From NCBI GenBank assembly GCA_902596045.1, contig CACJSJ010000005.1, positions 1-57,387 of the forward strand: DNA of 57,387 nt, given 5' to 3'. Shown here in pieces: positions 27,645-35,602 of this stretch (position 1 is its first letter; each line of letters starts with the position of its first letter). The notes under the pieces were generated by a model. It did not search any database, was not told the DNA's origin, and saw nothing but the letters and a program-made list of their open reading frames with translations. Made by a program: the position numbers and the translations under genes. This DNA comes from an uncultured Pelagibacteraceae bacterium (lineage in GTDB: Bacteria > Pseudomonadota > Alphaproteobacteria > Pelagibacterales > Pelagibacteraceae).

Positions 27645-28145
27645 ATGAAAGTAAACATTGCACTTTTGACTGTAACAGATACCAGAACATTTGATAATGA
27701 TAAATCGGGTGCGATCTTGGTAGATAAGATTAAAGAAGCTAATCATATTTTGACAGATAGAAAAATATGTAAAGATAACAAGGATGAAATAGTTTTAATA
27801 TTAAAAGATTGGCTCAAAAATAAATTAATAGATGTAATTATTACAACTGGAGGAACAGGACTAACAGGCAGAGATATAACTCCAGAAGCGATTGATGAAA
27901 TAGCAGATAAACAAATACCAGGTTTTGGGGAAGTATTTAGAAATATAAGTTTAAAAACTGTGGGTACTTCGGCGATACAATCAAGAGCAAGCGCAGTTTT
28001 AGCAAATGGAAAATATGTTTTTGCACTGCCAGGATCTTCTGGAGGTGTAACTGATGCTTGGGAAGGAATATTAAAACATCAATTAGATATAAATCATAAA
28101 CCTTGTAACTTTGTAGAATTGTTTCCTAGATTAAAGGAAAAATAA
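27645..28145 (+). CDS. moaB: Molybdenum cofactor biosynthesis protein MoaB
   Basis: A MogA/MoaB-fold protein of 166 residues. Visible are TVTDTRTFDNDKSGAILVDK, IITTGGTGLTGRDITPEAI (the TGGTG molybdopterin-binding loop), FRNISLKTVGTSAIQSRA and FALPGSSGGVTDAWEGIL. In the family it adenylates molybdopterin before Mo insertion or plays a related role. It is detached from the other moa genes by about 7 kb. It ends directly against the convergent DUF1244 gene. Confidence 0.93.
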   Translation: MKVNIALLTVTDTRTFDNDKSGAILVDKIKEANHILTDRKICKDNKDEIVLILKDWLKNKLIDVIITTGGTGLTGRDITPEAIDEIADKQIPGFGEVFRNISLKTVGTSAIQSRASAVLANGKYVFALPGSSGGVTDAWEGILKHQLDINHKPCNFVELFPRLKEK

Positions 28146-28391
28146 TTATTTCTGATATTTTTCTTTCCATTTAGGGTAAGGCATTCCATAAACATGCTCT
28201 CTAGCTTCAAGATCTGAAATAGAGACACCTTTTTTTTCAGCTTCCTCCCTGTACCATCTTGAAATACAATTTCTACAAAAACCAGCTAAATTCATTAGAT
28301 CAATATTTTGAACATCTTTTCTTTTATCTAGATGTTTTAACAATCTCTCAAAAGTGGCTGATTGTAATTCTTCATTTATATTTTTATTCAT
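28146..28391 (-). CDS. DUF1244 protein
   Basis: A DUF1244 (COG3492) protein of 81 residues. The family core LAGFCRNCISRWYREEAEKK with its Cys-x2-Cys pair and the REHVYGMPYPKWKEKYQ end are complete. It is a small, charged cytoplasmic helical protein of unknown function, widespread in alpha- and gammaproteobacteria. The CxxC could bind a metal. Confidence 0.9.
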   Translation of the reverse strand: MNKNINEELQSATFERLLKHLDKRKDVQNIDLMNLAGFCRNCISRWYREEAEKKGVSISDLEAREHVYGMPYPKWKEKYQK

Positions 28392-28457
28392 AATTAATTA
28401 TTATATAAACTAAAATATATAATAAGATGAGGGTAAATATCAAAGTTAGAATGAAAA

Positions 28458-29273
28458 ATGGATAATCTAAAGACTTATTGCTTATGTATACATGACGAAT
28501 TATTAGAAAAAGTGAAAAAGCTTAATTATATACCTGTAGGATTAGGTGAAGGTAATTATAAAAAGGGATGGTTAAGAGATAATACTGGTAAAAATATTTC
28601 ATATAAAAACAAACATTATGGAGAATATTCTTTTCATTACTGGATTTGGCAAAACAAGATGGAAATATTTAATGATAAAGATTGGATTGGTTTTTGTGCT
28701 TATAGAAGGTTTTGGTTAGAACAAAGAGAACTTACAAATTCTAAACTTGATTTTAAAGATAAAATTTTAACTCAAGTCCCTGAGGCCTGGAAGGACTATA
28801 ATGTAATATTAGCAAATAAAATGTTTATCGATGATATTAAACCTATAAAAATAATAAAAAGTGGAAAACTTGCTCTTTTAAATAATCCTAAATCTATTTT
28901 CAAGAAAGGTAGAAGTATTAAATTTCATTTTGATATGTTTCATGGAAATGGAGTTTTAGATCAGGCTATAAATCTTTTAAAGAATGAAGATAAAGAAGAT
29001 TTTAGAGAATATGTAAATACTAACAATTCATTTAATCCAGCAAATTTATTTATTTGTAATTCAAAAGAATTAATGAATAGATATTATCAAACTATTTTTG
29101 AATGGCTTAGTGATTGTGAAAAAGTTTTCAAATTTGATCTTAAGGGATATGGTCAAATGAGAATTTATGCTTTTCTTGCAGAAAGGTTTTTGCCATTTTG
29201 GTTTTATAAATATGCTAGATGTCTTGAGTGGCCAATAGTATTTAATGATTTACGGGAAGAGAATTCTTTATAA
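28458..29273 (+). CDS. DUF4422 glycosyltransferase-like protein
   Basis: A 271-residue protein with DUF4422 features. These are an early tyrosine-rich segment (NKHYGEYSFHYWIWQN), DWIGFCAYRRFWLE, which resembles the family's GLCHYRRYF, and a C-terminal FNPANLFICNSKELMNRYYQ, which resembles FNMFIMKKE. DUF4422 proteins occur in capsule and O-antigen clusters and are believed to be glycosyltransferases. Together with the facing methyltransferase it forms a small A/T-rich islet between housekeeping genes, suggesting transfer. The acceptor and donor are unknown. Confidence 0.8.
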   Translation: MDNLKTYCLCIHDELLEKVKKLNYIPVGLGEGNYKKGWLRDNTGKNISYKNKHYGEYSFHYWIWQNKMEIFNDKDWIGFCAYRRFWLEQRELTNSKLDFKDKILTQVPEAWKDYNVILANKMFIDDIKPIKIIKSGKLALLNNPKSIFKKGRSIKFHFDMFHGNGVLDQAINLLKNEDKEDFREYVNTNNSFNPANLFICNSKELMNRYYQTIFEWLSDCEKVFKFDLKGYGQMRIYAFLAERFLPFWFYKYARCLEWPIVFNDLREENSL

Positions 29274-29280
29274 AAACAGA

Positions 29281-30117
29281 TTAATTATTTAATTTATCTA
29301 AATATTTTTTAATTAGATAGTTTTCATAAATACTTTGTAAAAATCCTTTTTTTGAAATTTTTAATTTGATGTAACTTAATAAGGGTATTTTACTGTCATT
29401 TTTTTTTATAATTGTTCTTTTAAATCTATAATCTGTAAAAAATGAATTTAATTTTTTATTATTATGTAAATTTTTGCTATAGCTATATTTTTTTTTACTA
29501 ATTTTTATTATTACTATAGAGTCAAAGTACTCAATTGAACTAATCTTTTTTGAAAAGAGATTCATTTTTTTTTTGATCATTGGGTTTCTTCTATGTAAAT
29601 TTTCAATTATTTTATTAGTAAAATTGATTAAAGAATAATCTGATGGATTTTTAAAACCTTTATAGTTCATAAAACTTGTGTGGGTGTCTTCGATTAAAAT
29701 TAAACCATCATTTTTAATGTTTTCAATTGACTCCATTAAAGCAGTTATTTGCTGTAAATTGGTATGACCACCATCATCAATTAAAATATCGATTTTTCCA
29801 TTCTTGCTATAAAATTTTTTCCAAAAATTGGGATCCGCTTGATCTCCTATAAATATTTTAAACCCAAATTTTTCAAATTTTTTTGCATCAGGATTTAAGT
29901 CAATACCAATTATTTTAGCCTTACTACCCAAAAATTTCTTCCACATGAATAATGATCCACCATTACCAACTCCAATTTCAACCAACGTAACTTTTTTGTT
30001 GATAAATTTTTTGAGAGAAGCCTCGTAAATTTCAAAATAATTATCCCATTTTAAAGATGAATGAGGAGAAGATTTAAATAATTTGAAAATTTTATTCATA
30101 TATTTATTAAAATACAT
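29281..30117 (-). CDS. Class I SAM-dependent methyltransferase
   Basis: A Rossmann-fold methyltransferase. The SAM-binding loop is LVEIGVGNGGSLFMW, the acidic strand IIGIDLNP, and a metal/acid motif IDILIDDGGHTNLQQI resembles macrocin O-methyltransferase (MycE)-type sugar methyltransferases with their D-D-G-(S/G)-H. Two ATGs are possible (30117 and 30099); the frame is open to a non-ATG codon at 30198. Pairing with a DUF4422 gene points to modification of a surface glycan. The C-terminal 90 residues are Lys/Asn-rich and unassigned. Confidence 0.8.
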   Translation of the reverse strand: MYFNKYMNKIFKLFKSSPHSSLKWDNYFEIYEASLKKFINKKVTLVEIGVGNGGSLFMWKKFLGSKAKIIGIDLNPDAKKFEKFGFKIFIGDQADPNFWKKFYSKNGKIDILIDDGGHTNLQQITALMESIENIKNDGLILIEDTHTSFMNYKGFKNPSDYSLINFTNKIIENLHRRNPMIKKKMNLFSKKISSIEYFDSIVIIKISKKKYSYSKNLHNNKKLNSFFTDYRFKRTIIKKNDSKIPLLSYIKLKISKKGFLQSIYENYLIKKYLDKLNN

Positions 30118-30255
30118 TTTTAAGTATAAAATAAACTTATAACCTTCAAGTATCCATATTAGATTTAGGCACAAGATGTAGTATTGATACAATTTCAAGT
30201 AGAAAAATTAAATTATAAAAATAGACAGTTATAATTATTCTTTGTTTAATACGAT

Positions 30256-31995
30256 ATGGCTATTAAAAGAAAAAATAAAGCTAAGCCAAAGACCAAAAAA
30301 ATAAAATCAAGATTGGTCAAATCATCTAGAAAAAAAATAAAAACGAAAAAAAAAGTCGTGACAAAAAAGTCTGCGACTAAGAAGCGTTCTAAAAAATCTA
30401 GAAAAAATAATAAGCTTAAGTCAACTAATAAAAAAAAAGGAGATAGAAAAATGAGTGCAGAAGCAATGAAGGTGTCTTCAGTACTAGATACATCTCATTT
30501 AAAGGTTAAATTTCCATTTAAAGCAAAATATGGAAACTACATCAATGGAAAATTTGTAGAACCTAAGTCAGGCAAGTATTTTGATAATCCTAGCCCGATT
30601 TCAAATGAGATAATCTGTTCGGTAGCACGATCAAATGAAAAAGATGTTGAAGCAGCATTAGATGCAGCTCATACAGCTTTTGAAACATGGGGAAAAACTG
30701 ACATCACTACAAGATCAAATATAATGATGAAAATAGCTGATGTTTTAGAAAAAAATCTAGATTTACTAGCTACAGCAGAATGTTTAGATAATGGAAAACC
30801 AATAAGAGAGTGTATGGCAGCAGACTTACCATTGGTAATTGACCACTGGAGATATTTTGCTGGAGTAATAAGAGCTGAAGAAGGTTCTGTTGCAGAGATC
30901 AGCAATTCACAATACTCTTACAACATTCCTGAGCCATTAGGAGTAGTTGGTCAGATTGTTCCTTGGAACTTTCCATTATTAATGGCTACATGGAAACTAG
31001 CGCCAGCGTTAGCAGCAGGTAACTGTTCAGTTTTAAAACCAGCAGAACAAACCCCAGCATCTATCATGGTTATGATGGAACTGATTGGTGATTTATTACC
31101 TCCAGGAGTTGTAAATATCGTGAGTGGTTTTGGATTAGAAGCAGGTAAGCCTTTAGCATCTTCAAAAAGAGTTGCAAAAGTTGCTTTTACTGGTGAGACT
31201 TCCACTGGAAGATTGATCATGCAGTATGCTGCTCAGAACATCATTCCAATCACATTAGAGTTAGGTGGTAAATCTCCTAATATCTTCTTTGCAGACATCA
31301 TGGATAAAGATGATGATTTCCTAGATAAGTGTGTCGAAGGTTTTGTGATGTTTAACTTAAACCAAGGTGAGGTATGTACTTGTCCAAGTAGAGCATTAGT
31401 CCAAGAATCTATTTATGATAAATTTATGGAAAAATGTATTGCTAGAACAAAAGCTGTTGTCCAAGATAATCCATTAAAAATGGAAACAATGATTGGTGCA
31501 CAAGCTTCAGTTGAGCAAATGGAGAAGATTAAATCTTATCTAGATCTTGGTAAAAAAGAAGGTGCTAAAGTTCTTGCCGGAGGAGCTGTTGGTAAACTTA
31601 ATAGTGGATTGGAAAAAGGTAACTATATCCAACCTACAATTTTTGAGACCAACAATAAATCTCGTATTTCTCAGGAAGAAATATTCGGCCCTGTAGTGTC
31701 TGTAATTAAATTTAAAGACGAGGCAGAAGCTCTAGAAATAGCTAATGATACTCTTTATGGTTTAGGTGCAGGTGTTTGGACTAGAAATGGAAACATTGCT
31801 TATAGAATGGGTAGAGCAATACAAGCAGGAATTGTGTGGACTAATTGTTATCACGCTTATCCAGCTCACTCTCCATTTGGTGGTTACAAACAATCAGGTG
31901 TTGGAAGAGAAACACACAAAATGATGCTTAGTCATTATAGACAGAATAAGAACCTTCATGTTTCTTATGCTGAAAAGAAATTAGGCTTCTTTTAA
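30256..31995 (+). CDS. Aldehyde dehydrogenase with lysine-rich N-terminal extension
   Basis: An NAD(P)-dependent aldehyde dehydrogenase. The dehydrogenase proper begins near residue 66 and is full length, with [20 protein letters not shown], the Glu motif ELGGKSPN and the catalytic Cys in [16 protein letters not shown]779 gene next to it is typical of acetaldehyde/AldB-ExaC-type enzymes. The first 65 residues are almost only Lys, Arg, Ser, Thr and Asn ([18 protein letters not shown]), like a histone H1 tail. A strong ribosome site AAGGAG (30437-30442) lies 8 bp before an in-frame ATG at 30451, so a form without the tail is probably the main product. The body uses more G/C-ending codons than its neighbours, suggesting high expression. 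Confidence 0.93.
   Translation: MAIKRKNKAKPKTKKIKSRLVKSSRKKIKTKKKVVTKKSATKKRSKKSRKNNKLKSTNKKKGDRKMSAEAMKVSSVLDTSHLKVKFPFKAKYGNYINGKFVEPKSGKYFDNPSPISNEIICSVARSNEKDVEAALDAAHTAFETWGKTDITTRSNIMMKIADVLEKNLDLLATAECLDNGKPIRECMAADLPLVIDHWRYFAGVIRAEEGSVAEISNSQYSYNIPEPLGVVGQIVPWNFPLLMATWKLAPALAAGNCSVLKPAEQTPASIMVMMELIGDLLPPGVVNIVSGFGLEAGKPLASSKRVAKVAFTGETSTGRLIMQYAAQNIIPITLELGGKSPNIFFADIMDKDDDFLDKCVEGFVMFNLNQGEVCTCPSRALVQESIYDKFMEKCIARTKAVVQDNPLKMETMIGAQASVEQMEKIKSYLDLGKKEGAKVLAGGAVGKLNSGLEKGNYIQPTIFETNNKSRISQEEIFGPVVSVIKFKDEAEALEIANDTLYGLGAGVWTRNGNIAYRMGRAIQAGIVWTNCYHAYPAHSPFGGYKQSGVGRETHKMMLSHYRQNKNLHVSYAEKKLGFF
30437..30453 (+). promoter_or_regulatory. Internal ribosome binding site and start in the aldehyde dehydrogenase gene
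   Basis: AAGGAGA followed by ATAGAAAA and ATG at 30451-30453, inside the open frame that begins at 30256. It is one of the best Shine-Dalgarno matches in the window and gives a product [16 protein letters not shown], the expected beginning of the enzyme. Confidence 0.65.
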
Positions 31996-32010
31996 ACAAA
32001 TAATATATAC

Positions 32011-32037
32011 TGGCCCATGATTCGTAATCATGGGCCA
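32011..32037. repeat. 27-bp perfect inverted repeat between aldehyde dehydrogenase and DUF779
   Basis: Arms TGGCCCATGATT and AATCATGGGCCA flank the loop CGT. The RNA would form a 12-bp hairpin just upstream of the DUF779 start at 32048. No T-run follows on the plus strand, so it is not a simple terminator. It could be a processing or stability element or a protein operator. Confidence 0.75.
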
Positions 32038-32047
32038 GAGATTAAAA

Positions 32048-32398
32048 ATGAAAGTATCAGCAACTCACTCAGCTTTAAATCTGTTATCAGAGCTTCAGGA
32101 AAGATATGGTGAAAAATTAATGTTTCATCAATCTGGAGGTTGTTGCGATGGAAGTGCACCTATGTGTTTTCAAGAAGGTGAATTTCCTTTAGGTGATAAT
32201 GATATAAAATTAGGAGAAATCGGTGGCGTTCCTTTTTATATGAATGGTGATCAGTATGAAAAATGGAAACATACAGATTTAACCATAGATGCTGTAAAAG
32301 GAATAGGTGGAATGTTTTCTTTAGATAACGGGACAGGTAGAAGATTTTTAACTAAATCTGAAATATGTCTTGTTGTTGATAATGAACAAAAAAATTAA
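32048..32398 (+). CDS. DUF779 protein
   Basis: A DUF779 protein of 116 residues from the ATG at 32048 (MKVSATHSALNLLSELQERY). An ATG at 32030 would place the start inside the hairpin and add six non-family residues. The diagnostic FHQSGGCCDGSAPMCF motif with three Cys is complete and may bind a metal. The gene regularly accompanies AldB/ExaC-type aldehyde dehydrogenases, as here; its function is unknown. Its stop overlaps the convergent msrQ stop. Confidence 0.9.
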   Translation: MKVSATHSALNLLSELQERYGEKLMFHQSGGCCDGSAPMCFQEGEFPLGDNDIKLGEIGGVPFYMNGDQYEKWKHTDLTIDAVKGIGGMFSLDNGTGRRFLTKSEICLVVDNEQKN

Positions 32399-32967
32399 CT
32401 AGTTTTCTGAAATTTTATTCTAAATCCTAATAATAAAATAATTATCAATAAATAAATTAAAGGCTCAGTAACATCCCTTTTAACTAGCCATATAAAGTGT
32501 GTAACTCCTAAAAGAGCAATTAAATAAATTAGCCTGTGTAGTTTTTTCCAGTATTGTTTCAACACACTCATCATTTTTTTAGATGAAGTAAGTGCTAAAG
32601 GAACTAAAAGTAACCACGCAGCAAACCCGACAAAAATAAATCTTTTAGTTAAAATATCTTTTGAGATTTCATTCATATCAAATCTATAATCAAGCCCTAC
32701 ATATGTTAGCATATGTAGTGAAGCATAAAAAAAAGCAAACAAACCCAGCATTCTTCTTACAGAAATCCAAATATTCATATTTGTAATTTGTTTTAGAGGA
32801 GACATTGCTAGCGTAAAAATTAAAAATAACAATGTCCATTCACCAGTATGATGCGTAATCTCTTTAATTGGCTCAGGACCTAATTTATTTAAAAAAATTT
32901 TATAGGTGATAAAAATAAAAGGTATTGTGCTCAGTAGAAAAACTGATGATCTAAAATATTTTATCAT
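32395..32967 (-). CDS. msrQ: MsrQ, heme-binding membrane subunit of methionine sulfoxide reductase
   Basis: Membrane protein of 190 residues with about six helices of the YedZ/ferric reductase type. Heme-ligand histidines are in EITHHTGEW, FYASLHMLTYV and YWKKLHRLIYLIALLGVTHF. RRMLGLFAFFYASLH and the TKRFIFVGFAAWLLLVPLA helix are family features. It passes electrons from the quinone pool or flavins to periplasmic MsrP, whose gene is directly upstream and shares a base with it. Confidence 0.92.
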   Translation of the reverse strand: MIKYFRSSVFLLSTIPFIFITYKIFLNKLGPEPIKEITHHTGEWTLLFLIFTLAMSPLKQITNMNIWISVRRMLGLFAFFYASLHMLTYVGLDYRFDMNEISKDILTKRFIFVGFAAWLLLVPLALTSSKKMMSVLKQYWKKLHRLIYLIALLGVTHFIWLVKRDVTEPLIYLLIIILLLGFRIKFQKTS

Positions 32968-33875
32968 TAAAAATATTTTTTCAAATCCATACCAGAATAC
33001 AAATGTTCAACATCATCTCCATATCCATTGAACATTAAAGTTTTTATTCTAGGAGCAAAAATATCTCCGTTAATTGGTCTTTCAGTTGCCTGAGACCATC
33101 TAGGATGATTTACATTTGGATTAACATTTGAATAAAAACCATATTCTCTGGGCGAGGCATTCATCCAAGCTGTATTGGGTATTCTTTTTACAAATTTTAT
33201 TTTTACAATTGCTTTTGCACTTTTAAAACCATATTTCCAAGGAATGAAAATTCTTAATGGAGCACCATTTTGTTTTGGCAATTCTTTTTGATATAAACCA
33301 GTCACAACAGTTGTTAAAGGATGCATCGCTTCATCAATTCTTAAGCCTTCAATGTAAGGCCAGTTTAGAATTGGTCTTCTTTGACCAATCATTTGTTCTG
33401 GATCATAAACTGTTTCGAATTCAACAAATTTTGCAGTTGGCTTTAAGTTAACTTTTTTAATAAGCTTACTTAATGAAAAACCCATCCATGGAATTACCAT
33501 TGACCAACCCTCTACACATCTAAGTTTTAAAATTCGTTCTTCCGAAGGGAAAGATGATAAAATTTCTTCAATTGAAAGCTCTAAAGGTTTTTCAATTTCT
33601 CCTTCAATTTTAATTGTCCATGGTTTTGTTTTAAAGTTTTGTGATTTTAAATAAGGATCACTCTTACCAGTCCCAAATTCATAATAATTATTATAAGTAG
33701 TAATATCCTTAAAACTCGTTGGTTTATTTTCCTCAATGTTTGCAAAAGCATTATTAATTAAAGATAAAGAGCTTATTGATAATGAACCTAATCCAAAACC
33801 TAATGATTTAACAAAAGATCTTCTTTTGTTATAAATTTTTTCTGGAGTAATTTCTGAATATTTAAACTTTTTCAT
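32967..33875 (-). CDS. msrP: MsrP, periplasmic methionine sulfoxide reductase (Mo subunit)
   Basis: A YedY-family molybdoenzyme of 302 residues. It has a twin-arginine signal KRRSFVKSLGFGLG (17-30) with a hydrophobic stretch and a probable cleavage after AFA at about 46. The molybdenum cysteine is C120 in LKLRCVEGWSMVIPW. Other family blocks are GAPLRIFIPWKYGFKSAK and FYSNVNPNVNHPRWSQATER. It reduces oxidised methionines in envelope proteins, using electrons from MsrQ. It overlaps moaE by 14 bp, so the enzyme is co-expressed with its cofactor pathway. Confidence 0.95.
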   Translation of the reverse strand: MKKFKYSEITPEKIYNKRRSFVKSLGFGLGSLSISSLSLINNAFANIEENKPTSFKDITTYNNYYEFGTGKSDPYLKSQNFKTKPWTIKIEGEIEKPLELSIEEILSSFPSEERILKLRCVEGWSMVIPWMGFSLSKLIKKVNLKPTAKFVEFETVYDPEQMIGQRRPILNWPYIEGLRIDEAMHPLTTVVTGLYQKELPKQNGAPLRIFIPWKYGFKSAKAIVKIKFVKRIPNTAWMNASPREYGFYSNVNPNVNHPRWSQATERPINGDIFAPRIKTLMFNGYGDDVEHLYSGMDLKKYF

Positions 33876-34314
33876 TAGTAATAGTATTTCCTTTTAACCA
33901 TTCGCTTTCTTCATTTTCATAATGTTCTTTTTTCCAAATTGGAGATCTTTTTTTTATTTCCTCAATTATATATCTAGAGAATACGTAGGCTTGATCACGA
34001 TGTTTGCAAGCAACTGCGATAATTATGCTAATCTCGCCTAACTTCAAATGTCCTTTAGCATGTTCAATAAATACAGCTTTATCCTTAATATTTAGCTTTT
34101 GATCTGCTTCATTATAAATTTCCTCAAAACTTTTAATAACCATTTCATCATGACTATCGTAAGTAATTCCTGTTACTGTTTTATTATCATTGATATTTCT
34201 TACAGTGCCTAAAAAATAAATAGATGCTCCAAACTTAGAATCCTTAATAAATTTTTCAGCGTTTGAAGTAAGTATTTTCTCTTTTTTAGAATCTACTATT
34301 TTTGTATGAAGCAT
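33862..34314 (-). CDS. moaE: Molybdopterin synthase catalytic subunit MoaE
   Basis: MoaE of 150 residues. Family blocks are ASIYFLGTVRNINDNKTVTG, LTYDSHDEM-like ITYDSHDEMVIKSFEEI, AVFIEHAKGHLKLGEISIIIAV, HRDQAYVFSRYIIEEIKKRSP and the C-terminal IWKKEHYENEESEW with the active-site Lys. It converts cyclic pyranopterin phosphate to molybdopterin with MoaD. The start overlaps the moaD stop by one base (TAATG). Confidence 0.95.
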   Translation of the reverse strand: MLHTKIVDSKKEKILTSNAEKFIKDSKFGASIYFLGTVRNINDNKTVTGITYDSHDEMVIKSFEEIYNEADQKLNIKDKAVFIEHAKGHLKLGEISIIIAVACKHRDQAYVFSRYIIEEIKKRSPIWKKEHYENEESEWLKGNTITNEKV

Positions 34315-34583
34315 TAACCTCCTCCAATAGGGGGTATAATACCAATCTTTTGATCTTTTGTGATTTTATAATTGTCGCTTATTATCTCATTATTTTCAGA
34401 GCAAAAAGCTGAAGATTTTACAACTTTGATAAAACTCTCATTACCATTAAAATTTTCTTTCAAATATTTAATGATTTCATTTTTTAAATCGTTTACTGAG
34501 GCTTTTTCCTGAACTTCAAGCTCTAGGTACTCTTTTTTGCTAAAATCTCTACTAGCTCCAAATAATTCTAATTTAACTTTCAT
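34314..34583 (-). CDS. moaD: Molybdopterin synthase sulfur carrier subunit MoaD
   Basis: Ubiquitin-fold protein of 89 residues ending in IGIIPPIGGG; the terminal glycine carries the thiocarboxylate. FGASRDF at 9-15 and the central KVVKSSAFCSENNEIISDN region are usual. It overlaps the upstream thioesterase-like gene by 4 bp and moaE by one. Confidence 0.92.
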   Translation of the reverse strand: MKVKLELFGASRDFSKKEYLELEVQEKASVNDLKNEIIKYLKENFNGNESFIKVVKSSAFCSENNEIISDNYKITKDQKIGIIPPIGGG

Positions 34584-35050
34584 TTCTTTAATTTAGATGA
34601 GAATTTTAAATTCTCATTATTAAATTGTGATTTATTTTTATCTATAAAATCATCCATAATCTTAACTTTCTCTTCCTCAAATTCTGAAACCTTTCTTTCA
34701 TTAAGATCCACATATAAAGCTAGAATTTCAATAGTTGAGGCTAGATATTTTTTTTCTTTGTGGATCATTTCCATTTTATATTGAAGCCTTTTTTTATCAT
34801 GATCAAAATAAACACAATTGATATCTACCTCATCATTTAGTTGAAGTTCTTGGTTGTAAGTTATATGTGACTCTACAATCATTGTACTTTTCTTAGTTTT
34901 TTTTGCAGACTGTTCTCCCATCTCAAAAATGTTATTCAAAGTATCAGCACCATATTTATCAAATATTAATAGATAATATGAAACATTCATATGATCGTTG
35001 TAATCAATCCAATCTTTAATTACTTTTTGAGAACTTAGATAAACAGACAT
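34580..35050 (-). CDS. 4HBT-type thioesterase within the moa operon
   Basis: A hot-dog-fold thioesterase of 156 residues. The active-site segment WIDYNDHMNVSYYLLIFDKY has the Asp/Asn and HMN features of 4-hydroxybenzoyl-CoA thioesterase relatives; FDHDKKRLQYKMEMIH and ASTIEILALYVDL follow. It resembles thioesterases linked with carnitine metabolism, but the substrate is not evident. It lies between moaC (6-bp gap) and moaD (4-bp overlap), so it is co-expressed with Moco genes with no obvious biochemical reason. Confidence 0.82.
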   Translation of the reverse strand: MSVYLSSQKVIKDWIDYNDHMNVSYYLLIFDKYGADTLNNIFEMGEQSAKKTKKSTMIVESHITYNQELQLNDEVDINCVYFDHDKKRLQYKMEMIHKEKKYLASTIEILALYVDLNERKVSEFEEEKVKIMDDFIDKNKSQFNNENLKFSSKLKK

Positions 35051-35056
35051 TAAATA

Positions 35057-35602
35057 TTAAAAAATATTTTTGAGGAACTCGGGTAAACCGTCTGGATTTT
35101 TCCATAATCCACTTTTTCCACCTTCTTTAATTAATAATCTAACGTTATCGATTTTTAAATGTGGATTTACTATTTTACTTAAATCATAAATTGTTATTAA
35201 TGCAGCGTTAACACCCATAATAGATTCCATTTCAACACCTGTCTTTGCAATAGCTGAAACTACACAGAAAATTTCAAGAGAATTATCAACTTCGTTCATA
35301 ATAATTTTAGTAGCAGTATGATCAATTGGAAGTGGGTGACACAAAGGAATTAATTCACTAGTTTTTTTAACTCCTAAGACTGCTGACACTTCTGCTAAAG
35401 TAATAGGATCACCTTTTGGCATTTTTTTATTTTTTATTAAATCAAAAACTTCTTTACCAACATAAATTTTTCCTGAAGCTAATGCTCTTCTGAATGTTTC
35501 CTTTTTAGATGAAACGTCAACCATATTAAAAGTATTTTTCTTAAATATTTCTTTAGCCCAGTCTTTTAAATCATTTTGATTTACAACTTTTAGATTTTTC
35601 AT
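35057..35602 (-). CDS. moaC: Cyclic pyranopterin monophosphate synthase MoaC
   Basis: MoaC of 181 residues. The family blocks are MVDVSSKKETFRRALASGKI, GDPITLAEVSAVLGVKKTSE, IPLCHPLPIDHT, VVSAIAKTGVEMESIMGVNA and LLIKEGGKSGLW. It works after MoaA in the first step of molybdopterin synthesis. It has about 25 extra N-terminal residues compared with many homologues (MKNLKVVNQNDLKDWAKEIF). It abuts moaA with no spacer. Confidence 0.95.
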   Translation of the reverse strand: MKNLKVVNQNDLKDWAKEIFKKNTFNMVDVSSKKETFRRALASGKIYVGKEVFDLIKNKKMPKGDPITLAEVSAVLGVKKTSELIPLCHPLPIDHTATKIIMNEVDNSLEIFCVVSAIAKTGVEMESIMGVNAALITIYDLSKIVNPHLKIDNVRLLIKEGGKSGLWKNPDGLPEFLKNIF

